Assembly: GCF_900106535.1 (NCBI RefSeq)
Contig: NZ_FNOH01000005.1
Location: 186,001 to 250,000, forward strand
Length of the DNA: 64,000 nt
Direction: 5' to 3'
Source: Myxococcus xanthus
Lineage (GTDB): Bacteria; Myxococcota; Myxococcia; Myxococcales; Myxococcaceae
This document shows, piece by piece, positions 34,183 to 42,558 of the stretch (position 1 is its first letter; every line of letters begins with the position of its first letter). The position numbers and the translations under genes are program-made. The notes beneath the pieces were generated by a model. It was not told where the DNA came from and ran no database searches. It saw only the letters and a list, made by a program, of their open reading frames with translations.

Positions 34183-35916
34183 TTGAACTTTACCTGCGAC
34201 AATTGCCAGAAGCGGTATTCCATTGCGGACGAAAAGGTCCGCGGCAAGACGGTCAAGGTCCGCTGCAAGAACTGCCAGAACGTCATCACCGTCGAAGGGC
34301 CCGCCGAGGAAGAGAACACCCGCGTGGTGTCCCTCGCGGACGTGGAGCGCATCCGCGCCCAGGAGCGTTCCCTGGCGGAGCCTGAAGCGAGCGCCGCCCC
34401 GGCGGCCGTCATCAGCGCGCCCATCGCGGCCGCTCCGGTGGCGAAGGCGCCCGCGGCCGCGCTGCAGACGCCCTGGGACGATGAGCCCACGCGCGCCGCG
34501 CCCATGAAGGCCACGGGTTCGCCCTGGTTCGTCATGGTGCGCAACAAGCAGGAGGGCCCGCTGGACGAAGGCGCCCTCCGTGAGCTGGTGGCCACCAACA
34601 CCGTGAATGGCCGCAGCTTCTTCTGGCAGCAGGGCATGGCGGACTGGAAGCGCGGTTCGGACATCCCCGAGCTGGCCGGCCTCTTCGAGCCGCCGCCCGC
34701 CGTCGAGCCGCCCCCGCCGCCGCCCGCCATCGCCGCGCCGCCTCCACCCGAGCCTGCACGCCCCTCGCGCGGCGCGCCCGTGCGCCGGGAGCCGGAACCG
34801 CAGGCCTTCATCCCGGAGCCAGAGCCCGAGCCGCGGCACGCCGAGTCCGAGCAGCCCTGGCCGGACGAGGAAGAGGAAGCGCCGGACAACACGTATTACG
34901 GCGACCCCGTGCAGCGCGCGCAGCCGCAGCCTCAGCAGCAGGCCCAGGTGACCCGCCGCGCGCAGCAGCCGCAGCCCCAGGCCGCCAACGCCGCGCCGCT
35001 GGACGACGCGCTGTTCTCCGACCTGGACCTGCCGGGCAACCGCAACGGCGGTGACGGCGAGGAGCCCCAGGACGACGGCGGCGTGCCGTACCCCGATGAC
35101 CCGCGGGCCGCGCTGGGCGGCGGCGAGGATGACGACGAAGGCAAGGCCGTGGAGGACACGCGCCACTTCGCCAAGAAGTCGGGCGTCACGCGCCGCAACC
35201 CCGTTTGGAAGTACGCCCTCTTCGCGTTGCTGCTGCTCATCGTCCCGCTGGGTCTGGCGTATGTCCTGTCGGAGACGCTGGGCGTGGTGCCGCTGCGCGT
35301 GCAGACGGTGGACGCCAGCGGCAACGCGGTGGAGCAGCCCGTCTTCTCGTCGGAAGGTGTGGGCGCGCTGCGCGACAAGCTGATGGGCCGTGAGCCGCCG
35401 CCCGCGCCCCCCAAGGGCAAGCGCCCGGTGCCCCCCTCGGAGGGCAATCGCCCGGCCGCCGCGCCCGCTGACACCGGCGCGGTTGCGGACCCGGAGGCCG
35501 CCGCGGCGCCGTCCAAGGGGGCGCTGGAGGCCGTCTACGTGGACCCGGACAAGAAGGACGTGGACCCGACGGTGCGCAGCGGCGAGGAAGTGGCCGCCGC
35601 GGACACCGAGGAAGTCGGCGGCCCGTCCGACGAAGAGGTGGAGCGCGTGCTGGCGAAGACGCAGCCCGCCTTCCGTGACTGCGTGGAGGCCGAACTGCGG
35701 AAGAACCCGTCCTTCAAGGGCGGCAAGGTGACGCTGACGGCCACCGTGGGGAACTCGGGCACGGTGAAGGCGGCCACGTTCGACCGCAAGGACCTGAACC
35801 GCAACAGCCCCGTGGGCACCTGCATCCGTGACCGCGCGAAGGGGATGGTCTTCTCCGCCTTCGCTGGCGAGGACGTGGACCTGGAGATTCCGCTGGTCCT
35901 CTCCAAGTCGATGTAG
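34183..35916 (+). CDS. AgmX/GltJ-like zinc-ribbon, GYF and TonB-type protein
   Basis: A 577-residue membrane protein with TTG start. Order: N-terminal zinc ribbon with Cys5, 8, 28 and 31 (MJ0042 type), Ala-rich linker, GYF domain (about 114-170; PWFVMVRNKQEGPLDEG, WQQGMADWKRG), long Pro/Gln/Glu linker, one membrane helix (about 342-365), a second Pro/Ala linker, and a C-terminal TonB/AgmX domain (about 483-577; AFRDCVEAELRKNPSFKGG). In M. xanthus GltJ (AgmX) has this architecture; its zinc ribbon and GYF domains contact the motility regulator MglA at focal adhesions. The gene is alone here, so it may be a paralogue rather than GltJ itself. Confidence 0.82.
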   Translation: MNFTCDNCQKRYSIADEKVRGKTVKVRCKNCQNVITVEGPAEEENTRVVSLADVERIRAQERSLAEPEASAAPAAVISAPIAAAPVAKAPAAALQTPWDDEPTRAAPMKATGSPWFVMVRNKQEGPLDEGALRELVATNTVNGRSFFWQQGMADWKRGSDIPELAGLFEPPPAVEPPPPPPAIAAPPPPEPARPSRGAPVRREPEPQAFIPEPEPEPRHAESEQPWPDEEEEAPDNTYYGDPVQRAQPQPQQQAQVTRRAQQPQPQAANAAPLDDALFSDLDLPGNRNGGDGEEPQDDGGVPYPDDPRAALGGGEDDDEGKAVEDTRHFAKKSGVTRRNPVWKYALFALLLLIVPLGLAYVLSETLGVVPLRVQTVDASGNAVEQPVFSSEGVGALRDKLMGREPPPAPPKGKRPVPPSEGNRPAAAPADTGAVADPEAAAAPSKGALEAVYVDPDKKDVDPTVRSGEEVAAADTEEVGGPSDEEVERVLAKTQPAFRDCVEAELRKNPSFKGGKVTLTATVGNSGTVKAATFDRKDLNRNSPVGTCIRDRAKGMVFSAFAGEDVDLEIPLVLSKSM

Positions 35917-35920
35917 CCGC

Positions 35921-36166
35921 CTAGAGGTCGAAGCTTCCGGCCGGCGGCGGCTTCTTGCCGCGTGTCGCCTTCTCGCGGGCCCTGCGCACTTCCTCGCGCA
36001 GGGCCTCGGTGGCCTCAGGGTCCACCTCCAGGGTGTCGAGGTCGAGCACGTCTCCCTCGCGGATGCCCGCGGGCAGGTCGCTCAGGGGGCGCGTCAGCTC
36101 GCGGCCCTCCACCACCAGCACGGCGATGTCGTCTTCGATTCGGTCCAGCGTGGCCCGGGTCGTCAT
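35921..36166 (-). CDS. DUF3006-like small protein
   Basis: An 81-residue protein from MTTRATLDRIEDDIAVLVV, with GREL.RPLSDLPAGIREGDVLD in the middle and a basic end (REKATRGKKPPPAG). The pattern RIEDDIAVL...P...L..G.REGDVL is typical of DUF3006 proteins, which are often found next to ComEC-type metallo-beta-lactamase genes, as here. The longer frame from 36214 overlaps the end of the MBL gene and was not used. Its stop lies 4 bp from the convergent AgmX-like gene. The function is unknown. Confidence 0.78.
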   Translation of the reverse strand: MTTRATLDRIEDDIAVLVVEGRELTRPLSDLPAGIREGDVLDLDTLEVDPEATEALREEVRRAREKATRGKKPPPAGSFDL

Positions 36167-36179
36167 GGGGCGTGGCTCC

Positions 36180-37523
36180 TCAGGGGTTGCAGTCCCGGGC
36201 AGGCCGCCGTCCACGCGAGGCCTCTTCCCGGCTGGAGAAGGTCACCAGGTTCGATGACTTGATCTTCACGACGTTGCGGCAGGTGGGCCTGTGGAACACG
36301 TCGCTGCGGACGCTGCCGACGTAGGCGCCCACCTTCACGGCGCCTGAGTCGGAGGCCTCGCTTCGCGAGCGCGAGCCCGCGCGAGAGGGGGGCGCCCCTT
36401 CGTCTGTCGGGTCGTCGAGGCTCAGGGTGTACATCTTCCCCGTGGGCTGCTTGCCCGAGCCGTCACGCGTGCCGGAGCGGCCCGTCGCGCGCTGGGAATC
36501 TCCCGCGAGCGCGGCGTCCCGGGGCATGGGCGTGCCCAGGCCCGGGTAGCTGTAGCGCGTGTCCTCCGGGACGCCCGCCGACAGGCGCTGCGGCGTGACG
36601 ACGAGCGTCTTCCCGTCGCTCACCACCTGCACCTCGCCGTGAAGGTCGGTGCGGAACACCTGCGCGCCGGTGGCCTCCAACTGCTTGAGCATGGCCGGCG
36701 CGGGGGCGCCAATCAGGTTGCCTTCACCCGCGGAGATGACGGCGGCGCGAGGCCCCACGGCCGTCAGGAAGGCGGCGGTGGTGGGCCCTTCGGTGCCGTG
36801 CGCGGCCACCTTGAGCAGCGTGGCCTGCATGGGGGCGTTGCGCGCCAGCAGGTGGTCCACCGTCCGGGCATGCGCGTCCGCCATGAAGAGCACCGCGGTG
36901 TCCCCATAGGTGAGCCGAAGGATGACGGAGTTGGCCTCCAGCGCGGCCTCGGGCACGTCGAGCAGCGGCTCGGTGGGCGCGCGGGGCCACAGCACCGTGA
37001 GGGACACGCCCGCGCCCAGGGGCAGCCGCTGGAGCGCATTGGGCGTGGCGGGGGAGGGGGAGGGGGAGATGAACTCCACGCCCTGGCTGGCCACGGCGCC
37101 GAGCAGGGCGTCATAGGCCTTGGGCGTGGCGCCGAGCTGCGGCTCCAGCAGTTGCCTGGCGCCCACGCGCTTCAACACCGGCTCCAGCGCGCCATGGTGG
37201 TCCGAATGCGGGTGGGTGAGCACCACCAGGTCCAGCCGCTGCGTGAGCAGCTCGGGCAGCCGGTTGACCAGGTGCTCCGCCGCGGAAGCGGGGCCCGTGT
37301 CCACCAGCGCGGTGTACCCGTCCGGCGACACGATGAGCGCGGCGTCGCCCTGGCCGACGTCGAAGAAGTAGACGTGGAGCTTCCCGTCCGGGGTGCCACC
37401 GAAGTAGCGCCGAGGGGGCTCCGCCGGTCGCGTGGCTACCGGCTGCGGGGGAGGTGGCGGTGATTCCTTGCAGGCGGCCAGTGCCAGCAGGACAGGGAGG
37501 AGGACGCGCGGGCGGAAGCTCAT
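36180..37523 (-). CDS. Lipoprotein metallo-beta-lactamase (ComEC/Rec2-type) with Cys/His tail, copy 2
   Basis: A 447-residue protein with lipobox LAAC. The MBL domain (about 45-290) resembles the extracellular domain of Com[31 protein letters not shown] (HxHxDH metal motif), FMADAHA and VAAHGTEG. In the last motif AHG replaces the usual HHG, so one metal ligand may be missing. The C-terminal 40 residues form an Ada-like metal-binding tail (DVFHRPTCRN ... ARDCNP), as seen on some nucleases. It overlaps the upstream paralogue by 4 bp and is followed by the DUF3006-like gene. A secreted nuclease or hydrolase is a reasonable guess. Confidence 0.85.
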   Translation of the reverse strand: MSFRPRVLLPVLLALAACKESPPPPPQPVATRPAEPPRRYFGGTPDGKLHVYFFDVGQGDAALIVSPDGYTALVDTGPASAAEHLVNRLPELLTQRLDLVVLTHPHSDHHGALEPVLKRVGARQLLEPQLGATPKAYDALLGAVASQGVEFISPSPSPATPNALQRLPLGAGVSLTVLWPRAPTEPLLDVPEAALEANSVILRLTYGDTAVLFMADAHARTVDHLLARNAPMQATLLKVAAHGTEGPTTAAFLTAVGPRAAVISAGEGNLIGAPAPAMLKQLEATGAQVFRTDLHGEVQVVSDGKTLVVTPQRLSAGVPEDTRYSYPGLGTPMPRDAALAGDSQRATGRSGTRDGSGKQPTGKMYTLSLDDPTDEGAPPSRAGSRSRSEASDSGAVKVGAYVGSVRSDVFHRPTCRNVVKIKSSNLVTFSSREEASRGRRPARDCNP

Positions 37524-38716
37524 GGGTGGCAGTCCTCGGCGGGGCGGCGCTCGCGCATGGCTTCGGCGCGGCTCGAATAGGCGGTGCGGTCCGACTTGGA
37601 GCGCTTCAGGGTCCGGCAGCTCTCTTTGTGAAACACCTTGCTGCCCTTGAGGCTGAAGTATCGGGGCGCGTCCGTGTCGCGTTGCGTGGAGTCGGTGCCG
37701 GGGGCCTCCGCCGGGGCGGACGCGGCGCCGCGCCCACGGGGCGTGCTGGTCCGGCGCGTTCCCCGGGTGATGGGCCCGAGCGCGACCGAGCCGGGCTTCA
37801 CGCCTCCGGGAACCAGCTCCGACGCCCCTCCGCGCTTCTCCGCGCGCAGGGAGACGACGTTGCCGTCGCTGGTCGCCACCACCTCGCCGTCCTGGTCGGT
37901 GCGGAACACGGTGGCCTTCACCGCGCGCAGCCGCTCCAGCACCGCGGAGGTGGGGTGGCCGTAGTCGTTCTTCGCGCCCACGGAGATGACGGCGGCTTGG
38001 GGCTTCACCGCGGCCAGGAAGTCCGCGGTGGACGAGTGCCGCCCGCCGTGGTGGGCCACCTTCAGCACGGTGGACGTGAGGTCGATGGGCTTGCGTAGCA
38101 GCGTGGCCTCGGTATCCGGCTCGGCGTCGCCGGTGAAGAGGAACGCCGTCTTGCCGTAGGTCAGCTTGGCGACGATGGAGTTGGAGTTCGGGTCCGAGCG
38201 GGTGCCCGTGAGGAAGGGATCTTCCGGCACGCGAGGCCACAGCACGGTGAGCGCCGCGCCATCCCCCAGGCCAATGGTGACCAGGGAGCGCGGGTCCTGG
38301 GGGTTGGGAACGGGCGTCATCACCTGGCCCACTTCGTCGCCCACGACGTTGAGCAGGTCGCGGTACGCCTCGCTCGGGTGGTCGAACCCCGGGTCCATGA
38401 AGCGCCGGGCCCCCACCGAGCGCAGCGCGGTGGACATGCCTCCCAGGTGGTCCAGGTGGGGGTGCGTGAGGATGGCGAGGTCCAGCGGCTCCTTCACCAA
38501 CTCCCGCAGCCGCTGCTCCAGGCGGTGCCGCGCGTCGGGCGGGCCGCTGTCGATGAGCACCGTCTTGCCGGTGGGGGAGATGATGAGCGCGGCGTCCCCC
38601 TGTCCCACGTCGAAGAAATGCACCGTGAGCGGCTGGCCGGCGGATTGGGCCAGGGCCTGGCCCGGAACCGAGGCGAGGAGAAGGACGAGGAGTGCGAGCC
38701 ACCGGGCAAAGGACAT
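37520..38716 (-). CDS. Metallo-beta-lactamase protein (ComEC/Rec2-type) with Cys/His tail, copy 1
   Basis: A 398-residue protein from [13 protein letters not shown], signal peptide ending AQALAQ-like (GQALAQS). The MBL domain has [31 protein letters not shown] (HxHxDH), FTGDAEPD and [10 protein letters not shown], so all metal ligands are present, unlike its downstream paralogue. After a Thr/Arg/Ala linker the C-terminal tail [10 protein letters not shown] ... AEDCHP matches the tail of the paralogue. Free-standing ComEC-like MBL proteins in Gram-negatives are poorly characterised; phosphodiesterase or nuclease activity is inferred from the fold. It is the first gene of a three-gene operon with the second copy and the DUF3006-like protein. 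Confidence 0.87.
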   Translation of the reverse strand: MSFARWLALLVLLLASVPGQALAQSAGQPLTVHFFDVGQGDAALIISPTGKTVLIDSGPPDARHRLEQRLRELVKEPLDLAILTHPHLDHLGGMSTALRSVGARRFMDPGFDHPSEAYRDLLNVVGDEVGQVMTPVPNPQDPRSLVTIGLGDGAALTVLWPRVPEDPFLTGTRSDPNSNSIVAKLTYGKTAFLFTGDAEPDTEATLLRKPIDLTSTVLKVAHHGGRHSSTADFLAAVKPQAAVISVGAKNDYGHPTSAVLERLRAVKATVFRTDQDGEVVATSDGNVVSLRAEKRGGASELVPGGVKPGSVALGPITRGTRRTSTPRGRGAASAPAEAPGTDSTQRDTDAPRYFSLKGSKVFHKESCRTLKRSKSDRTAYSSRAEAMRERRPAEDCHP

Positions 38717-38829
38717 CACGAGGCGGACTCTACCGCTCCGTCCCCCCCCTGGCACCCAGGGGCACCGATGATGCGCGCTTCTCCCGCGAGCGCTTCCCGA
38801 GGGCCTGGAAGTGGGCTAAGGGGCCGGGC

Positions 38830-39651
38830 ATGTCCGACTCCGAAGACCTCTTCCATTTCGTCGAGGACATTGCCAACCAGGCGCGCCGCCGGCTCGAGGC
38901 GTGGAAGGAGGGGCAGACGCCCGGGGCCCGTGCTCCCGCGTCGGGCCCGTCCACCGCCCGGGTGGCCATGGACACGGTGCGCTCCCACGCGGACCTGGCG
39001 CCGTACATCGACCACACGCTGCTCAAGCCCGAGGCTCGCGCCGAGGACGTGGTGAAGTTGGCCGAGGAGGCCCGCCAGTACGGCTTCGCCACCGTCTGCG
39101 TGAACAGCACGCACGTGGCCACCGCGGCGCGGGTGCTGGCCGGCTCGTCCACGGTGCCCATCGCCGTGGTGGGTTTCCCGCTGGGCGCCTCGCTGCCGTC
39201 CGCCAAGGCCTTCGAGGCCCGGGAGTCCATCCGCGCCGGGGCGCGGGAAATCGACATGGTGCTGAACGTCGGCGCGCTCAAGGCGCACGACTACGCGCTG
39301 GTGCACCAGGACATCGCCGCCGTCGTGGAGGCCAGCCGGCCCGTGCCGGTGAAGGTCATCCTGGAGACGGCCCTGCTGACGGACGAGGAGAAGGTCATCG
39401 CCTGCTCGCTCTCCAAGGCCGCGGGCGCCGCCTTCGTGAAGACGTCCACGGGCTTCGGTCCGGGCGGGGCCACCGAGGCGGACGTGGCGCTGATGCGCCG
39501 GGTGGTGGGCGACACGGTGGGCGTGAAGGCGTCGGGCGGCATCCGCTCCGCCGAGGACGCGATGAAGATGCTGCGCGCGGGGGCCAACCGTGTGGGTGCG
39601 TCCGCGTCGGTGGCCATCGTCTCCGGGCAGACCTCCTCCGCGAAGTACTGA
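38830..39651 (+). CDS. deoC: Deoxyribose-phosphate aldolase
   Basis: DeoC, class I aldolase splitting 2-deoxyribose-5-phosphate into glyceraldehyde-3-phosphate and acetaldehyde, the last step of deoxynucleoside breakdown. It has 273 residues from [10 protein letters not shown], with AAGGGG ten bases upstream. About 50 residues precede the normal DeoC core, which begins at [14 protein letters not shown]. The Schiff-base Lys lies in [14 protein letters not shown], and VKASGGIRS and the GA.R.GAS.SV phosphate site are intact. The N-terminal extension is helical. A DksA-like gene and a PGM2-type mutase follow on the same strand. Confidence 0.94.
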   Translation: MSDSEDLFHFVEDIANQARRRLEAWKEGQTPGARAPASGPSTARVAMDTVRSHADLAPYIDHTLLKPEARAEDVVKLAEEARQYGFATVCVNSTHVATAARVLAGSSTVPIAVVGFPLGASLPSAKAFEARESIRAGAREIDMVLNVGALKAHDYALVHQDIAAVVEASRPVPVKVILETALLTDEEKVIACSLSKAAGAAFVKTSTGFGPGGATEADVALMRRVVGDTVGVKASGGIRSAEDAMKMLRAGANRVGASASVAIVSGQTSSAKY

Positions 39652-39666
39652 CCCGGGGCGGACACC

Positions 39667-40059
39667 GTGAACGCGAAACAGCGAGACGAGCTCAAGGCGC
39701 TGCTGCTCGCGCTCCACTCGGAGCTGACGGACAAGACGCCGTCGAGAATCGAGCCCAACCGCACCGATGACGCGCGCATCGGCGGCGACGAGGATGAGCA
39801 GCCGCTCAATGAGATGATGCAGGCCATCGCCTCCAACCGGAACCGGAACATGGATGGCGTGCTGGCCCGCGTGCTCAAGGCGCTGGGCAAGCTGCGCGAC
39901 GACCCGGACGCGTTCGGTGAGTGCGAGGAGTGCGGCGACGAGATTCCGCTCGGGCGGCTGCGCGCCATGCCCTACGCGGAGTTCTGCGTGACGTGCCAGG
40001 GCAACAAGGACGGCCCCAAGGGTCGCGCCACCCGCAGCAAGCTGACCGACTACACCTGA
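39667..40059 (+). CDS. DksA/TraR-family C4 zinc-finger protein
   Basis: A 130-residue protein with GTG start 15 bp after deoC. The N-terminal two-thirds is helical (KQRDELKALLLALHSELTDK). The C-terminal zinc finger is CEECGDEIPLGRL...CVTCQG, four Cys as in DksA. The tip between the coiled-coil helices, where DksA has DxxDxA, reads DARIGGDEDEQ, so secondary-channel activity on RNA polymerase cannot be assumed. Myxobacteria carry several such proteins. It is probably cotranscribed with deoC. Confidence 0.88.
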   Translation: MNAKQRDELKALLLALHSELTDKTPSRIEPNRTDDARIGGDEDEQPLNEMMQAIASNRNRNMDGVLARVLKALGKLRDDPDAFGECEECGDEIPLGRLRAMPYAEFCVTCQGNKDGPKGRATRSKLTDYT

Positions 40060-40123
40060 ACAACCGGCGTGCGAGCCCCGTGCCTCGCGCGCCCTCAACG
40101 GCTACACGAGGCTTCGAGGGCTC

Positions 40124-41851
40124 ATGGACACCACCGGACTGAAGGAGCGGGCGGAGGCGTGGCGTCAGGCGGACCCGGATCCGTCCACCGCGGCGGAGCT
40201 GGCGGCGTTGCTGGCGAAGGCGGACTGGGCCGAGCTGGAGGACCGCTTCTCGCAGGACCTGGAGTTCGGCACCGCGGGCCTGCGCGGCGTGCTGGGCGCC
40301 GGTCCCAACCGGATGAACCGCGCCGTCATCCGCCGCACCACCGCGGGCCTTGCGCGCTACCTCAAGGAGCAGGTGCCGGACGTCGCCACCCGGGGCGTGG
40401 TGGTGGGCCGTGACGCGCGCAACCTGAGCGCGGAGCTGGCCGAGGACACCGCCGCGGTGCTCGCCGCCGAGGGCATCCCCGCCCATGTCTTCCCGGAGCC
40501 GGTGCCCACGCCGCTGGTGGCCTTTGCCGCGCTGCACCTCAACGCCGCCGCGGCCGTCATGGTGACGGCCAGCCACAACCCGCCCGAGTACAACGGCTAC
40601 AAGGTCTATTGGGGCAACGGCGCGCAAATCATCCCGCCGCATGACACGGGCATCGCCTCCGCCATCGCCCGGGTGGAGCCCGCCAACCGCGTGCCGCTGC
40701 TGACGCCGGCCGATGCGCGCGCCAAGGGCCTGTGGCGGGATTTGCCTGCGGCCATCGGCGATGCCTACGTGCGCGCCATCCTGGGGCTGCGCGTGGTGGG
40801 CAAGGGCTCCGAGTCGCTGTCCATCGTCTACACCGCCATGCACGGCGTGGGCGGCGACTGGGCCGTGCGCGCCCTGCGCGAGGCGGGCTTCCCGCGCGTC
40901 ACCCCCGTGGCCGAGCAGCAGCAGCCGGATGGCCGCTTCCCCACCGTGCGCTTCCCCAACCCGGAGGAGCCGGGCGCCATGGACCTGGCCACCGCCACCG
41001 CCGAGCGCGTGAAGGCGGACGTGGTGCTGGCCAATGACCCGGACGCGGACCGGCTGGCCGTCATGGCGCGCGACGCGGACGGGTCGCTGCGGCTGCTGAC
41101 GGGCAACGAGGTGGGCGTGCTGCTGGGCCACTACGTCCTCACCCAGGGGGCGAAGCAGGGCAAGCCCCACGTCGTCACCACCATCGTCTCCTCGGCGCAG
41201 TTGGGAGACATCGCGCGCTCGCTGGGCGCCGCGTGTGACGAGGTGCTCACCGGCTTCAAGTGGATCGCCAACCGCGCGCTGGAGCGCGAGCAGGCCGAGG
41301 GCACCCGCTTCGTCTTCGGTTACGAGGAGGCGCTGGGCTACACCGTGGGCACGGTGACGCGCGACAAGGACGGCGTGGGCTCGGCGCTCGTCATGGCGGA
41401 CCTGGCGGCGTGGTGTCAGGCGCGCGGCACCACGGTGCTGGGCTACCTGGAGGAGATTCAGCGCGCGCATGGCCTGTACGTGGGCGCGCAGCGCAACTTC
41501 ACGTTCCCCGGTGCGGCGGGCGCGCAGGTCATCCGCGGCATCATGGACGCGTTCCGTGCCTCGCCTCCGAAGGACATTGGCGGCGACGCCGTCCGTGCCG
41601 TGAGCGACTACAAGAAGGGCGAGCGGGGCCTGCCTCCGTCCAACGTCGTCGCGCTCGAGTTGGAGAGCGGCGGCCGCGTCACGCTGCGCCCCTCCGGCAC
41701 CGAGCCGAAAATCAAATACTACTTCGAGCTGAAGGAGACGCTCGCCGACGGTGAGCCCCTGGCTCAGGCCCGTGCGCGCGCCGAGTCCCGGCTGGCCCGC
41801 TTCATCGATGCTTTCCTCGGCCTCGCGCGTGAGCGCGGGCAGCCGGCATGA
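40124..41851 (+). CDS. Phosphosugar mutase, PGM2 type (phosphoglucomutase or phosphopentomutase)
   Basis: A 575-residue alpha-D-phosphohexomutase superfamily enzyme. Catalytic phosphoserine loop: TASHNPPEYNGYKVYW (Ser about 148). Metal loop: NDPDADRLAV. Sugar loop: FGYEEALGYTVG. C-terminal phosphate loop: RPSGTEPKIKYY. Length and the NGYKVYWGNGAQI pattern place it with PGM2/YbbT-type mutases; human PGM2 acts mainly on (deoxy)ribose-phosphate. Just after deoC, and with no deoB-type mutase in the window, it is a good candidate to convert deoxyribose-1-phosphate to deoxyribose-5-phosphate. GAGGG precedes the ATG. Confidence 0.9.
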   Translation: MDTTGLKERAEAWRQADPDPSTAAELAALLAKADWAELEDRFSQDLEFGTAGLRGVLGAGPNRMNRAVIRRTTAGLARYLKEQVPDVATRGVVVGRDARNLSAELAEDTAAVLAAEGIPAHVFPEPVPTPLVAFAALHLNAAAAVMVTASHNPPEYNGYKVYWGNGAQIIPPHDTGIASAIARVEPANRVPLLTPADARAKGLWRDLPAAIGDAYVRAILGLRVVGKGSESLSIVYTAMHGVGGDWAVRALREAGFPRVTPVAEQQQPDGRFPTVRFPNPEEPGAMDLATATAERVKADVVLANDPDADRLAVMARDADGSLRLLTGNEVGVLLGHYVLTQGAKQGKPHVVTTIVSSAQLGDIARSLGAACDEVLTGFKWIANRALEREQAEGTRFVFGYEEALGYTVGTVTRDKDGVGSALVMADLAAWCQARGTTVLGYLEEIQRAHGLYVGAQRNFTFPGAAGAQVIRGIMDAFRASPPKDIGGDAVRAVSDYKKGERGLPPSNVVALELESGGRVTLRPSGTEPKIKYYFELKETLADGEPLAQARARAESRLARFIDAFLGLARERGQPA

Positions 41852-41916
41852 GTCTAGAGACGCAGCACCGCACCCACCGCCCGCCGTCCTCGGCGGCCCT
41901 CGCAGAAAGGTACCGT

Positions 41917-42558
41917 GTGAAGCGACTGCTCCCCGGAGTCCTCCTCGCTTGCTTCCTGGCCCTCCCGGCCACCGCGCTGGCGCAACGCGGTCAGGGTTGG
42001 TCTGTCCTCGCCGGTGACACGCTGGGACGGGGCAACACCGCCTTCCATGGCCAGATAGGCTGGCCCGGCATCTCCCTGGGCCTGCTGCACGGTGGCTCGG
42101 AGCGCTTCGACATCGGCGGCAAGTTCAGCTTCAACTGGGGCCGCGAGGGCTGGGTCCGCTACACGGACCCGGGCATCAAGCTCCAGGCGTGGATGCGGTT
42201 GCAGCTCGTCAAGGAGCGCAACTTCTCGCTGGCGCTCACCTTCCAGCCGGGCCCGTTCTTCTACTTCAACCGGCATGACACCGACGTGGGCCTGGCGCTG
42301 CCCGTGGGCGTGGTGGTGGGCATCCCCGCCGGCAGCGCCGTCATGGTGAACCTGGGCCTGGACATCCCCTTCCACGTCTACTTCGGCGAGGGAATCGGTC
42401 CGGTGTTCCCCGTCCTCGTGGGCGGCGGCCTGGAGTACTTCGTCAACCGCCAGCTGGGCGTCACCTTCAACGTCCGGCTGGGGCCCGCCGTCATCCCGGA
42501 CATCGACGACACCGAGTTCACGCTGGAAGCGCTCTTCGGCGTCGCCTACCGCTTCTAG
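41917..42558 (+). CDS. Outer-membrane beta-barrel-like exported protein
   Basis: A 213-residue protein from GTG 41917 (AAAGG seven bases upstream), giving a standard signal peptide (MKRLLPGVLLACFLALPATALAQ). An ATG at 41848 overlapping the mutase stop by 4 bp is an alternative but would add 23 residues before the signal. The mature part alternates polar and aromatic/hydrophobic residues in eight or so strands (FNWGREGWVRY, LALTFQPGPFFYF) and ends in Phe (VAYRF), typical of outer-membrane barrels. No specific family is recognised. Its stop directly abuts the convergent kinase stop. Confidence 0.8.
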   Translation: MKRLLPGVLLACFLALPATALAQRGQGWSVLAGDTLGRGNTAFHGQIGWPGISLGLLHGGSERFDIGGKFSFNWGREGWVRYTDPGIKLQAWMRLQLVKERNFSLALTFQPGPFFYFNRHDTDVGLALPVGVVVGIPAGSAVMVNLGLDIPFHVYFGEGIGPVFPVLVGGGLEYFVNRQLGVTFNVRLGPAVIPDIDDTEFTLEALFGVAYRF

